A DNA stretch of 64,000 bases, from the NCBI GenBank assembly GCA_902826865.1, contig CADEGN010000008.1, positions 1 to 64,000 of the forward strand, given 5' to 3'. The translations under genes were made by a program, and so were the position numbers. The first letter of the stretch is position 1, and every line of letters starts with the position of its first letter. Of this stretch, positions 1-8,237 are shown in pieces. This DNA comes from an uncultured Myxococcales bacterium. Lineage in GTDB: Bacteria > Myxococcota_A > Polyangia > Nannocystales > Nannocystaceae. The notes under the pieces were generated by a model that worked only from the letters and a program-made list of their open reading frames with translations, was not told the DNA's origin and ran no database searches.

Positions 1-2915
1 CCATATCGCTCGCTTAGGTCCCAGGCGAGCTTGCCGAGCTGATACGCAGTTCGATAGTCGCTCATAGCCGCCCAAACGACGATGCCGAACGTGCCGTAGC
101 CCGACGACGACTCCGGGCAGTTGCCGTACTCGAGCGACAGGTTGACCATCTTGGTGTCCATAAACGCGTACATTTCCTGGTTGGTCATGTACGCGCTGGG
201 CTGCAAACCGGCGAGGATCTCCATGGCGAGGCGCACGCGTTCGTTGGTCATCGTCGGAAGATCGATGAGCGATGCCACCTCGCGCCCGGCCAAAAGGCGG
301 CTGTAGGTCGCGAACTCCTGGCCGATGGCCGCTCCGATGTCGGTCTCGGGCACGTGAATGTCGAGGGCAGCCAACGCCTGTCGGCCCGTGCGCAGGACCT
401 CGTCATGGCGCATCTGCAGCGTGTATTGCCAGATCCGCTGCTTGTACGCCCGTGCCTTGTCGATCGAGCTACGCGACCGCGTGAGCATTTCCTCCACGAG
501 CTGATCGGCGGCGGCAAGGCTGCCGACCAGGTACTCAACTTCGGCACACTCCATGCGCAGGGCGTAGCCCAGTTCGTGACTGACCTCCCAGGTATCCACC
601 GCAGCGATGCCATTGCGGAGGTACTCCCTGGCGGCGGCGTAGGCCGTGGCCTTCTTTGCTCGTAGGCCGGCCTCAAGATTTAGCTGTGCTCGTTGCACAG
701 CCTCCTTGGGGTTGGTGATGCAGCTGCTACCCGCGTTCAGATGATCGACGATGCCAAACAGGTGCTCGGCCCGTTCGTCAGCGCTCAACTGTTCGAGCAT
801 GATGCGCGCGGTTTGGAGGTGAATCATCGGCACGTCGGTCGGTACAATCGACACGTAGGCCGCTTCTTGCATGCGATCGTGCAAGAACTTGTAGGTGGGG
901 TAGGCCAGCTGGGCCTCGCCCTGCTCGTCGGTGACGGCGACAAGGCTCGACGTGTTGGCGACGAGGCGCGCATCCAAGGCCGGGCGCAATCGGCTCGCCG
1001 CCTCTATCAACGAGCACCGACCGAGCGCTGCGAGAAGCTGTAGATCGAAGTTGGCGCCCAAGCAGGCGGCGATCTGCAACGTCGTCCGGGTTGCTTCGGG
1101 TAGCTCACGGATGCGGTGAGCCAGCAAGTCCGCGACGTTGTCTGTGACACTCGCCGTGCGCATCGCGTCGACCTCCCAGGCCCAGCGGCGGGCCTCGCGG
1201 TCGAAGTGAATGAAGCCCTCGGTGTGGAGAGTGCGCAGAAACTGACTGACGAAGAATGGGTTCGCTGCCGTCTTCTCGAACACGAGCGATGCGAGCGCGT
1301 CGACAGCGTCGCGCGATGCCGCGAGCGAGTCGGCGCACAGTTGCTGCACGTCGGCGCGGGCTAGCGGCCCGAGCTCGATCGTCTCCACCGGGATTCCGCG
1401 GGTTTGCAGCGCGGCGAGGAAGAGCATCAGCGGGTGGGCGGCCGTGACCTCGTTGTCACGGTATGAGCCGATGAAAAACCAATGGCGAACCTTGCCGCCA
1501 AAGAGCAGTTCTGCCAGCAATTTCAACGACGCGGCATCCACCCACTGCATGTCGTCCAAGAACAACGTCAGCGGGTGGTTGGCCGTACACACGACGGCCA
1601 TGAAACTCTGGAACACGGCATGGAAGCGGTGGCGAGTCTCAAGCGCGCCGAGCGTGGGCACGGGAGGCTGCGGCCCCAGGATGTGTTCAACTTCGACGAG
1701 GACGTCGACAAGAACTTGTCCATTGGTGCCGACGGCGCGAGCCAACTCGCCGCGCCACACCGCGAGACGCTCGTCGCTCTCCGCGAGCAGTTGGCGGACG
1801 AGGCCGCGCAGGGCCGCTGCGATGGCGCTGTAGGGCACGTTGCGCTGAAGTTGGTCGAACTTGCCCGCCGCGAAGTAACCACGCTCGCGGGTGATCGGCT
1901 TGTACAACTCGCTTATGAGTGCGCTTTTTCCGATGCCGGAGTAGCCAGAAACCATGAGGACTTGGGGCTCACCGGCCACGGCCTTCTCGAAAATCTGACC
2001 CATGCGCTGGATCTCGGCCGTGCGACCGTAGAACTTCTGCGAGACGCGGAATCCCCGGGGCACGTCGCGCTCGGCCAACACCAACGGTTGTGCTGGCGTC
2101 CCGGCCTCGATAAGCGCCATGCAGCGCTCAAGATCGTGGATGATGCCCTCGGCGCTTTCGTAGCGCTCCTCCGGGTTCTTCTGCATCAGTCGTAGAACGA
2201 GGTCTGACAAGGCTCTAGGCACGTCGCGGCGCAGCTCCGCCGGTGGCACTGGGGTCTTGGCCAGGTGAGCGTGCAAGAGCTCGAGCGGATCGGAACTTTC
2301 AAACGGAAGTCGCCCCGTCAGCAGTTGGTAGGCCGTCACTCCCAGGGAGTAGAAGTCGGTGCGATGGTCGATCGGGCGATTCATCCGCCCGGTCTGTTCT
2401 GGCGACACGTAGGCGAGGCTGCCCTTGAAGCCAAGATTGGCGCCCGCGGTCGCGTCCTCGGCCGCCAGCGTCGTGCTGGTGCCGAAGTCGATGACGTTTA
2501 GCTGATCGGTGGCGAGGTTTACGACGATGTTTGTGGGCTTGATGTCTTTGTGGATGACCCCCGCGGCGTGGATGTCGCGGAGGGCGACCGCGACCTTGCG
2601 TAGCAGTCGGACGGCCTGGATGACCTCAAGCGGGGTGGCCCGGTGTACCGCCTCAAGCGATATCGCCCCGATGTCCTCGAACACAACCACGCGATCAGCC
2701 CCGATGTCACGGAGTTCTATGGCTCGAACAACGTGCGGCGATCGGATTCGGCGGGCATGGTCGAACTGTTGACGAAACCAGCTCTGCCCTGCTCGGTCCT
2801 TCGTGGCCTTGAGGATGACGGTCGCTCCGTCGTCCACGCGCCGAGCTCGAAAGACACACGTTTTGGCGCTCTCGTAGAGGCACTCGGCGCCCTCAAACCC
2901 GGGGAACGATCGCAT
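1..2915 (-). CDS. Hybrid Ser/Thr kinase-AAA ATPase signalling protein (HstK-like), C-terminus beyond the window
   Basis: The frame is open from an ATG at 2915 to the left edge, giving at least 971 residues. Residues 1-270 form a protein kinase: Lys36 (TVILK), catalytic loop IHKDIKPTN (Asp124), VIDFG (Asp143) and an activation segment with SPEQTGRMNR. The glycine-rich loop is poorly conserved. A predicted ATPase follows, with Walker A GYSGIGKSA near 322-330 and Walker B LFLDDMQW near 447. A helical TPR-like region then runs to the edge. This order matches the trifunctional kinase/ATP-binding/sensor histidine kinase family (HstK-like), whose members usually continue with GAF and histidine kinase domains. 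Those would lie outside the window and cannot be confirmed. No gene lies immediately upstream on this strand, so it probably has its own promoter. Confidence 0.92.
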   Translation of the reverse strand, partial: MRSFPGFEGAECLYESAKTCVFRARRVDDGATVILKATKDRAGQSWFRQQFDHARRIRSPHVVRAIELRDIGADRVVVFEDIGAISLEAVHRATPLEVIQAVRLLRKVAVALRDIHAAGVIHKDIKPTNIVVNLATDQLNVIDFGTSTTLAAEDATAGANLGFKGSLAYVSPEQTGRMNRPIDHRTDFYSLGVTAYQLLTGRLPFESSDPLELLHAHLAKTPVPPAELRRDVPRALSDLVLRLMQKNPEERYESAEGIIHDLERCMALIEAGTPAQPLVLAERDVPRGFRVSQKFYGRTAEIQRMGQIFEKAVAGEPQVLMVSGYSGIGKSALISELYKPITRERGYFAAGKFDQLQRNVPYSAIAAALRGLVRQLLAESDERLAVWRGELARAVGTNGQVLVDVLVEVEHILGPQPPVPTLGALETRHRFHAVFQSFMAVVCTANHPLTLFLDDMQWVDAASLKLLAELLFGGKVRHWFFIGSYRDNEVTAAHPLMLFLAALQTRGIPVETIELGPLARADVQQLCADSLAASRDAVDALASLVFEKTAANPFFVSQFLRTLHTEGFIHFDREARRWAWEVDAMRTASVTDNVADLLAHRIRELPEATRTTLQIAACLGANFDLQLLAALGRCSLIEAASRLRPALDARLVANTSSLVAVTDEQGEAQLAYPTYKFLHDRMQEAAYVSIVPTDVPMIHLQTARIMLEQLSADERAEHLFGIVDHLNAGSSCITNPKEAVQRAQLNLEAGLRAKKATAYAAAREYLRNGIAAVDTWEVSHELGYALRMECAEVEYLVGSLAAADQLVEEMLTRSRSSIDKARAYKQRIWQYTLQMRHDEVLRTGRQALAALDIHVPETDIGAAIGQEFATYSRLLAGREVASLIDLPTMTNERVRLAMEILAGLQPSAYMTNQEMYAFMDTKMVNLSLEYGNCPESSSGYGTFGIVVWAAMSDYRTAYQLGKLAWDLSERY

Positions 2916-3228
2916 CCGACCGTTTTACTTCTGTCTGCTTCGTGGCGCTAGATGAGAAACGCCGGTTCCGATGGGGAGTGCGAGGGGGTTTCACGTGGGC
3001 AACCCGGGTTGCTGCAGCTCCCGATGATTCGGTCCTGTTCACACCGCCAGTCACCGCCGCACGAGAACACCGTGCGCGAGTCGCCAAGCGGCGTCAACGA
3101 CAGGGCACATGCAGGTACTCCGCGGGTGAGCTGACTACAGCCTGCGATATCAAGGCGCAGCGTCCTAGATGAGGCGTTGGGAAAGGAAGCGAGCGGGTCG
3201 CCCGAGTTCGCCGAAGCGGCGAAGGGGG
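2916..3228. other. Intergenic stretch without a recognised gene
   Basis: This 313-base gap separates the start of the kinase/ATPase gene from the 3' end of the esterase operon. Short open frames exist on both strands, but none has a recognisable motif or start context. It should hold the promoter of the leftward kinase gene and the terminator of the leftward esterase operon (hairpin at 3207-3223). No tRNA or conserved RNA was recognised. Confidence 0.5.
3207..3223 (-). terminator. Hairpin after the esterase operon
   Basis: TTCGCCG-AAG-CGGCGAA is a perfect 7-bp stem with a 3-base loop, starting 5 bases past the esterase stop codon. There is no clear T-run after it on the minus strand, so intrinsic termination is only a guess. 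Confidence 0.35.
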
Positions 3229-4353
3229 TCACATCGATCGCACTTCGCAGTAGTCGGGAAAGCTGGCCGGCAGACCGGCCTCCCGCCACAGCGCATCTGC
3301 TCCAGGCGAGAACGGGTGATCGACCATGAAGTTCCACAGTTCTCCCGCGGCATCGCCGGGAGGGTAGCTGTGGCCCTGACCATGATCACACACGACCGTG
3401 AACTGGCCGTTTTGAACCATCGTGGTGGCGAGGCCCTCGGTTGCGGTCTCTCCGCAGCATGCCGGCGTGTCGGAAACTCCACCATGGTACAGAAGGCCCG
3501 GAATCGGATGCGCCGCCGCCGGAACCACGATGATGTCCTGCGGCGTTCGATCACCTCCGCTCCATGTCACCGCGGAGCCAAAGCGGTCGCTACGGTGCCC
3601 CATGAGATAGGCGGAGAAGCGGCCACCGACCGAGAACCCCACGGTGTGAATGCGACGTAGATCGATGGGCAGCTGTTCCCACAGGCAGGCGATGACATCG
3701 TCGACGAAGCGAAGATCGTCGGTGGCGGGAGACCCGGCGACGCCGGGCTCAACCTCGACGTGCCACTGCGAGTCGTAGCGCGATTGACCATCGGGAACGA
3801 CGAGCACGTAGCCGTCGGAGTCATAGCTGCCCAGAAGTGCCTGACCGAAAGCAGTCGCCGTGTCACCGTCGCCGTGCCACGCGAAAACCACCGCGTAAGG
3901 TCCATTGGTAGATGTCGGCACGTACAGATCAAAGTCGCGGGCGTTATAGCCAAATCCGACGTTGCGTCCGTCTTGGATCAACGCCGGGCATGCTCCTTGG
4001 CTGTAGGAATCCAGCGTCGCCGGACCGTCGGGGCCGAGCGGAGGCAGGCATGGTCGCGTGCACGGTTCGCCTGGACATGGCGCGCAGGTTGCCTCGCCCG
4101 AGCCGCCGCTGCTCGCATCCGCAGTCGTGCTCGCGTCGTCGGTGCCGACGCCTGTACTGGCCGCGCTCGCGCTGCTTGCTGCGGCGGTGCTAGCGTCGCC
4201 TGTGGCAACCGACCCCAACGTGCTAGCGTCGCCGCTCGTACCCTCGCTGGCGCTGCCGAGAGTCGAGCTGGCGGCATCGGTCTCGCCCTGCGCACACGCC
4301 GTCCCAAGCGCAGCGCTGATGACGAGCACCCATTGCCCGAGCAATCGGCTCAT
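3229..4353 (-). CDS. Secreted alpha/beta-hydrolase esterase lipoprotein (PHB depolymerase/feruloyl esterase type)
   Basis: A 374-residue lipoprotein with lipobox LGTAC (Cys20). A long Ser/Thr/Ala-rich linker spans about 22-88, a cysteine cluster about 90-102, and an alpha/beta-hydrolase domain about 120-374. The nucleophile elbow is GFSVGG (Ser241). His328 in CDHGQGHSY is the likely catalytic histidine. FAWHGDGDT near 157 resembles the oxyanion region of LpqC/PHB-depolymerase-type esterases. It should act at the cell surface or periplasm on an ester-linked polymer; the substrate is unknown. Its ATG overlaps the stop of the DUF1552 gene by 4 bases (ATGA), so it is the last gene of the sigma-DUF1592-DUF1552 operon. 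Confidence 0.85.
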   Translation of the reverse strand: MSRLLGQWVLVISAALGTACAQGETDAASSTLGSASEGTSGDASTLGSVATGDASTAAASSASAASTGVGTDDASTTADASSGGSGEATCAPCPGEPCTRPCLPPLGPDGPATLDSYSQGACPALIQDGRNVGFGYNARDFDLYVPTSTNGPYAVVFAWHGDGDTATAFGQALLGSYDSDGYVLVVPDGQSRYDSQWHVEVEPGVAGSPATDDLRFVDDVIACLWEQLPIDLRRIHTVGFSVGGRFSAYLMGHRSDRFGSAVTWSGGDRTPQDIIVVPAAAHPIPGLLYHGGVSDTPACCGETATEGLATTMVQNGQFTVVCDHGQGHSYPPGDAAGELWNFMVDHPFSPGADALWREAGLPASFPDYCEVRSM

Positions 4354-5813
4354 GCAAACAGCTCGTCGATCACCCCGGTGACTTCGCCGAGATCCTTATC
4401 GACGCCCACCGCCCGCATGGCCGAATTGAGTACGTGTACGGGGTGGCGCCCGTTGCCGATCACGTGCTGCCCTGCCGCTAAGCCGCCAGCCCGGCCGGCG
4501 ATGAGGCAACACATGTTTTCGGTCGAGTGGGTGACGTTGTCGTTGCCTGAGCCAGGATCAAAGCCATGGCCGGCCTCGTTCAGGTGCACCATCGCGCAGC
4601 TGTCGAGAACGGAACCAGCCCCCTCGGGTGTGTCGCGGAGCTTCGCGCACAGATACGCGAAGTGGTCGATGTGCCACGCTCGCACCACGCTCATGTCGCT
4701 CGTGTTGCCGCCGCCGTGACCGAGTTCGTGCAAATCATACGGGATCTGCGTCATCGGATAGATGTTCATATGCGACTGCGCCATGGTCATGAGCCAGGCC
4801 ACGGAGCGCGTCCGATCGCAGGTAAACGCCATGTGGATCAGGTCGGCGAATCGGCGCGCGCGGGTGGTCTCGTCGCTCCACCCGGCGTTGACGTCGTAGC
4901 CCTCCCCACCAGCGCCGGAATTCTCACCGCCCACCGCCGGGTCCGCGCCTGGGTCGGGGAACATTGAACAGTTCGCGGTATTGCCCGGTGGCATCGCGGC
5001 CAGTCGCGCCTCGAGATCACGGATCTCGTCGAGGTGCCGCTCCATGCGGACGCGGTCGGCGCTGCCAAGTTTTGGCATGAGCCCGTCGATGTCCTTCATC
5101 ACGCGATCGAGCACCGAGCGTCGCTTCTGGAGCTCGTACGTCAGCTCGGCGGCATCGCCCGGGTCGGGCGGCTCGAACCCGGTAAAGAGCGCCATGTAAG
5201 CTGCCCGCGGGCTCGTCTGGCCCGGGTTCGGTACGAGCGATCCGTTGTCGAGGCGATACGAGATGACGTCGCGCCCGTACGGCGCGCTGCCGGTGAGGTA
5301 CCACGCCGCTTGGACCTGATAGGCGAGGCTCCGGAAAACGGTGTCACCCGCGATCGCGTCGGCCACGACTTGGTCGGCGGTGGGGCCGTTGACGCCGTAG
5401 TCGTCGGTGCCTGAGTTTCGCACGCCGCTAATCAGGGGTCCGAGGGCTTGGATGTGAAAATCCGCGGCCCATCCACCCGCCGGAATCGGATCGAGGCCGT
5501 ACGGCACGCGCAAGTCCGAGACAATGGTGACCTCGCTCTTGATCCCCCCGTAGTCGCCGAGCGGCATCGTCGCCGTCTTGAGATCATAGTTGGTCCCAAC
5601 GGTGTCGGGTGCGTAGAGATTGTGCACCGGGTCGCCATCGGCTCCCAGCGCTCCTCCATCGAACGAGACCAGGAAACGGCACGGTACGATCCCCCCGTCG
5701 GCAAGCGCGTTGCCGTTGCCGTTGAGCATGATCTCAAGGATCGGCAGTGCGACTACGACACCACCAGCGCCGCGCAAGAACGTTCGTCGTGGCAAATGCT
5801 GTGCCATGGTCAC
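4350..5813 (-). CDS. Tat-exported DUF1552 family protein
   Basis: A 487-residue protein with an N-terminal twin-arginine signal (RRTFLRG at 9-15) and a hydrophobic stretch to about residue 30. The rest matches the DUF1552 family, common in Planctomycetes and Nannocystis-like myxobacteria. That family is usually encoded beside DUF1592/DUF1587/DUF1588/DUF1585 proteins and has no settled function. Its relation to the DUF1501 group suggests a periplasmic hydrolase-like fold, which is inference only. The start overlaps the DUF1592 stop by 4 bases and its stop overlaps the esterase start by 4 bases, so the three are probably translationally coupled. Confidence 0.88.
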   Translation of the reverse strand: MTMAQHLPRRTFLRGAGGVVVALPILEIMLNGNGNALADGGIVPCRFLVSFDGGALGADGDPVHNLYAPDTVGTNYDLKTATMPLGDYGGIKSEVTIVSDLRVPYGLDPIPAGGWAADFHIQALGPLISGVRNSGTDDYGVNGPTADQVVADAIAGDTVFRSLAYQVQAAWYLTGSAPYGRDVISYRLDNGSLVPNPGQTSPRAAYMALFTGFEPPDPGDAAELTYELQKRRSVLDRVMKDIDGLMPKLGSADRVRMERHLDEIRDLEARLAAMPPGNTANCSMFPDPGADPAVGGENSGAGGEGYDVNAGWSDETTRARRFADLIHMAFTCDRTRSVAWLMTMAQSHMNIYPMTQIPYDLHELGHGGGNTSDMSVVRAWHIDHFAYLCAKLRDTPEGAGSVLDSCAMVHLNEAGHGFDPGSGNDNVTHSTENMCCLIAGRAGGLAAGQHVIGNGRHPVHVLNSAMRAVGVDKDLGEVTGVIDELFA

Positions 5814-7570
5814 TGCTCCTCCCGGCGATAGCCGAATGCCTCATCTCCGGCGAGCGAGAGCACTAGCCGGTCGAAGCGATGATCGTCCGCAACGAAAGCG
5901 GATCGGAGATCATCGACGTAGCGCATGTCGTCGTCCCCTGCTTCGTGGCCCATCGCGAAGCGATAGACCTGCGCGACGAGGCAAGTGTCGAGTAACTCAT
6001 TTTCGATGATGTAGTTACCGAGCTCGGCGGGTCCCGTGAAGTCTGTTCCGTCGATCTTTCCTTCGCCGGTGATCTGACACTCGGGGTGGTCGGCCTCGAC
6101 GGTGCGAAAGCTGCCGTCCTTGTCGAACTGCTCGAGCCCAAAGCCGATGGGATCGGTCAACTCATGACAGCTCGCGCAACTGCCCTCGGTCCGGTGCGCG
6201 GCGTAACGATCCACCTTGCACTCACTCACCGGACTCGTCGGTTCGGAATCCACATTGACGGTGGGCGGGGGTGGGGGAATCGACTGGCATAACAACCGGT
6301 TGCGCACGAGCTTTCCTCGACGCGTTGGGCTGGTATCGCCGAACTTAGGTACGACCGACAAGAACGATCCGTGTGAGAGCAATCCCGCGCGCCCGGTGGC
6401 GCCGTATTCGACCCACACCAGTTCGTCGGTGCCTGGCGCCGGCAACCCATAGAGCTCCGCGAGGAGGTCGTTGGCGAATGTGCCGGGGGCCTGGAACACA
6501 TTGAAGTAGCTGCGCGCGTTGTCGAAGATCACGTCGTCGAGAAGAGCGCGGGTTTCCTTGCGCATCGCCGTGGTTAGTTCAGGTGAATGCGGCAATGTGT
6601 AGTAGCCGAGCCACATTGCGTGGAAGCGATCGATGCGCTCGCGCGCGCGCGGGTCGGCGAGCAGCGTTTGTGCCGCGGCGGACACGTCATCGGGGGCGCC
6701 GAGCCCACCGGACTCAGCAAGATCGAGCAGGTCATCGGTCGGCGTAGTTCCGAGCACGAAATACGAGAGTCTCGTGGCAACCTCGTAGTCGTTGAGGCGA
6801 TAGACGCCTGTCTCCTCGGTCGGCGTCCCGAGCTCGACCCGGTAGACGAACTGCGGATGCTGGAGCAGCAGCCGGACAACCACGTCGACCCCCTGGTAGA
6901 AGTCGTTTGACTGTCCCGCGTAGTCGAGCGCGAGCTCGACCCAGCCCATCACCTCCGCATCGTTGAGTCCTCGTCGCAACGCGCGGCGCCCAAAGCTGCG
7001 CACGAACGACTCCATGCAGGCCGCATCTGCAGCGCCGCTTGGGGTACAGCCGACGGCGGTGTTGCGGCGTCCGGCGTCCGCGACCAACCGGTTTGCCACA
7101 TCGATGGCAAGCGACTCCAGGGATTCGACCATTAGGGTGGTGACTACTTGCTGCGCGTAGTCGTTGTCGAATGGATCGAGGGCGTCTTCGGGCAACAGCG
7201 CCGTCCCCGGGCGCGTGTCATCACCGAGAAGATCGCGCAGCGTGTTGTCCATCTCCCACCGCGAGAGCCGGCGCATGCCCACCACGCCGACGCCGCCGTT
7301 CGCGGGTGGATCCTCGATCCCTCCGCTGCCGGAGCCGGCTGTCGCTCCGTCGTCGTTGCCGCCCGATCCGCCACCATCAGCTCCGCCGCTGCCGCCGGAG
7401 TAGCAAGCGGCGGTCAGGCAGCACACCATCAACACGCCGGCTTGTGCGGAGATCGGTGGAGACGTCACCGAGATCAAGACTGTCGAGCTGGCCAGCGGTT
7501 CACGACGAATCGCGAGAATGGCGCTGAAAAATGAGTGAGGCGGATCGCGTTGCCGCTCAGGGTTCGGCAT
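5810..7570 (-). CDS. DUF1587/DUF1595/DUF1592/DUF1588/DUF1585 lipoprotein with CxxCH motif
   Basis: A multi-domain protein typical of Planctomycetes and myxobacteria. RRLSRWEMDNTLRDLLGDD marks the N-terminal DUF1587-like segment. Central DUF1595/DUF1592-like helices follow, then a DUF1588-like segment (RRGKLVRNRLLCQSIPPPPP). The DUF1585-like tail holds GSCASCHELTDPIGF, a CxxCH haem-c-type motif. A Gly/Ser/Asp-rich linker follows the lipobox LTAAC, so it is probably an exported lipoprotein. The start is uncertain. ATG 7570 overlaps the sigma stop by 14 bases and leaves an unusually long N-region (lipid Cys about 56); GTG starts nearer the hydrophobic segment are possible. The pairing with DUF1552 is well known, but the biochemical role is not. 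Confidence 0.85.
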   Translation of the reverse strand: MPNPERQRDPPHSFFSAILAIRREPLASSTVLISVTSPPISAQAGVLMVCCLTAACYSGGSGGADGGGSGGNDDGATAGSGSGGIEDPPANGGVGVVGMRRLSRWEMDNTLRDLLGDDTRPGTALLPEDALDPFDNDYAQQVVTTLMVESLESLAIDVANRLVADAGRRNTAVGCTPSGAADAACMESFVRSFGRRALRRGLNDAEVMGWVELALDYAGQSNDFYQGVDVVVRLLLQHPQFVYRVELGTPTEETGVYRLNDYEVATRLSYFVLGTTPTDDLLDLAESGGLGAPDDVSAAAQTLLADPRARERIDRFHAMWLGYYTLPHSPELTTAMRKETRALLDDVIFDNARSYFNVFQAPGTFANDLLAELYGLPAPGTDELVWVEYGATGRAGLLSHGSFLSVVPKFGDTSPTRRGKLVRNRLLCQSIPPPPPTVNVDSEPTSPVSECKVDRYAAHRTEGSCASCHELTDPIGFGLEQFDKDGSFRTVEADHPECQITGEGKIDGTDFTGPAELGNYIIENELLDTCLVAQVYRFAMGHEAGDDDMRYVDDLRSAFVADDHRFDRLVLSLAGDEAFGYRREEQ

Positions 7571-8174
7571 CCAGGGACGCGCGGAGCCCACGTGCCCATG
7601 CGTCCAGGTCGTCGGCGTTGGCCCCTGGGAGGGCTCCCAGGCCCGGGAGGGCTGCCATCGCGTCGCGAAGCAGCTGCCTGGCCTTGAGCAGCCGCGTCTT
7701 GACGGTGCCCTGGGGGACGTCGACCACAACCGCTAGTTCGGCCGTGGTCAGCCCCTCCCAGTAATGAAGCTCGAGCAGGATCTGTGTCGCGAGCGGAAGC
7801 GTCTGCAGCGCGTGCAACAGCAATCGATCGCGCTCCGATGCCGCGAGGATGCGGCTGGGCGACCAGCCCGTGTCGATTACCGATGTGACCAGGGGGTCGG
7901 GTCGATTGTGCGCGCGCGAAGCCTTGAGAAAGTGATCGTAGAGCAGGTTCTGGGCTGTTCGTAATAGATAGGCGCGGAAGCTGTCGCCTTCGCGCAATCG
8001 ATCGCGCGCCTCCACCAACGCGAGAAACGTCCGCTGCATGAGGTCCTCGCGCTCGTCGCCCACCTTGTTGCGCAAGAAGCGGCTGACGAGGGAGATGTGG
8101 CGCGAAAAGAGCTCCCGCCCTGCGTCGAGGTCGCCGCCGCGCCAGGCGTCAAGCAATTCGGCGTCCGATGGCAT
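7557..8174 (-). CDS. ECF-type RNA polymerase sigma factor
   Basis: A 205-residue sigma factor starting at ATG 8174 (MPSDAELLDAWRGGD). Region 2 covers about 18-85, with the core-binding stretch EREDLMQRTFLALVEARDRL. Region 4 covers about 125-180, with the helix-turn-helix LTTAELAVVVDVPQGTVKTR. It is the first gene of a leftward operon with the DUF1592, DUF1552 and esterase genes, and its 3' end overlaps the next gene. No anti-sigma factor is adjacent. Instead a Ser/Thr kinase is divergently transcribed 63 bases away, as in ECF groups thought to be controlled by kinases. It likely directs expression of its own operon; kinase control is inference. Confidence 0.9.
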   Translation of the reverse strand: MPSDAELLDAWRGGDLDAGRELFSRHISLVSRFLRNKVGDEREDLMQRTFLALVEARDRLREGDSFRAYLLRTAQNLLYDHFLKASRAHNRPDPLVTSVIDTGWSPSRILAASERDRLLLHALQTLPLATQILLELHYWEGLTTAELAVVVDVPQGTVKTRLLKARQLLRDAMAALPGLGALPGANADDLDAWARGLRASLDAEP

Positions 8175-8180
8175 GCGAGC

Positions 8181-8198
8181 GCCGATGCTACCATCGGC
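8181..8198. promoter_or_regulatory. Inverted repeat between the divergent sigma factor and kinase genes
   Basis: GCCGATG-CTAC-CATCGGC is a perfect 7-bp inverted repeat with a 4-base centre. It lies 7 bases upstream of the sigma start (8174) and 40 bases upstream of the kinase ATG (8238), so it could be an operator or RNA hairpin serving both genes. If the kinase starts at the alternative GTG 8202 it would sit in that leader. Confidence 0.35.
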
Positions 8199-8237
8199 TC
8201 GGTGGACGCCGACGAGTCGGTCACGCGAAGCGAGGGA

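Noticed and set aside
2948-3337. Cysteine-containing minus-strand open frame in the first gap
   Set aside because: It runs into the esterase gene, has no signal peptide or start context, and the cysteines show no repeat pattern.
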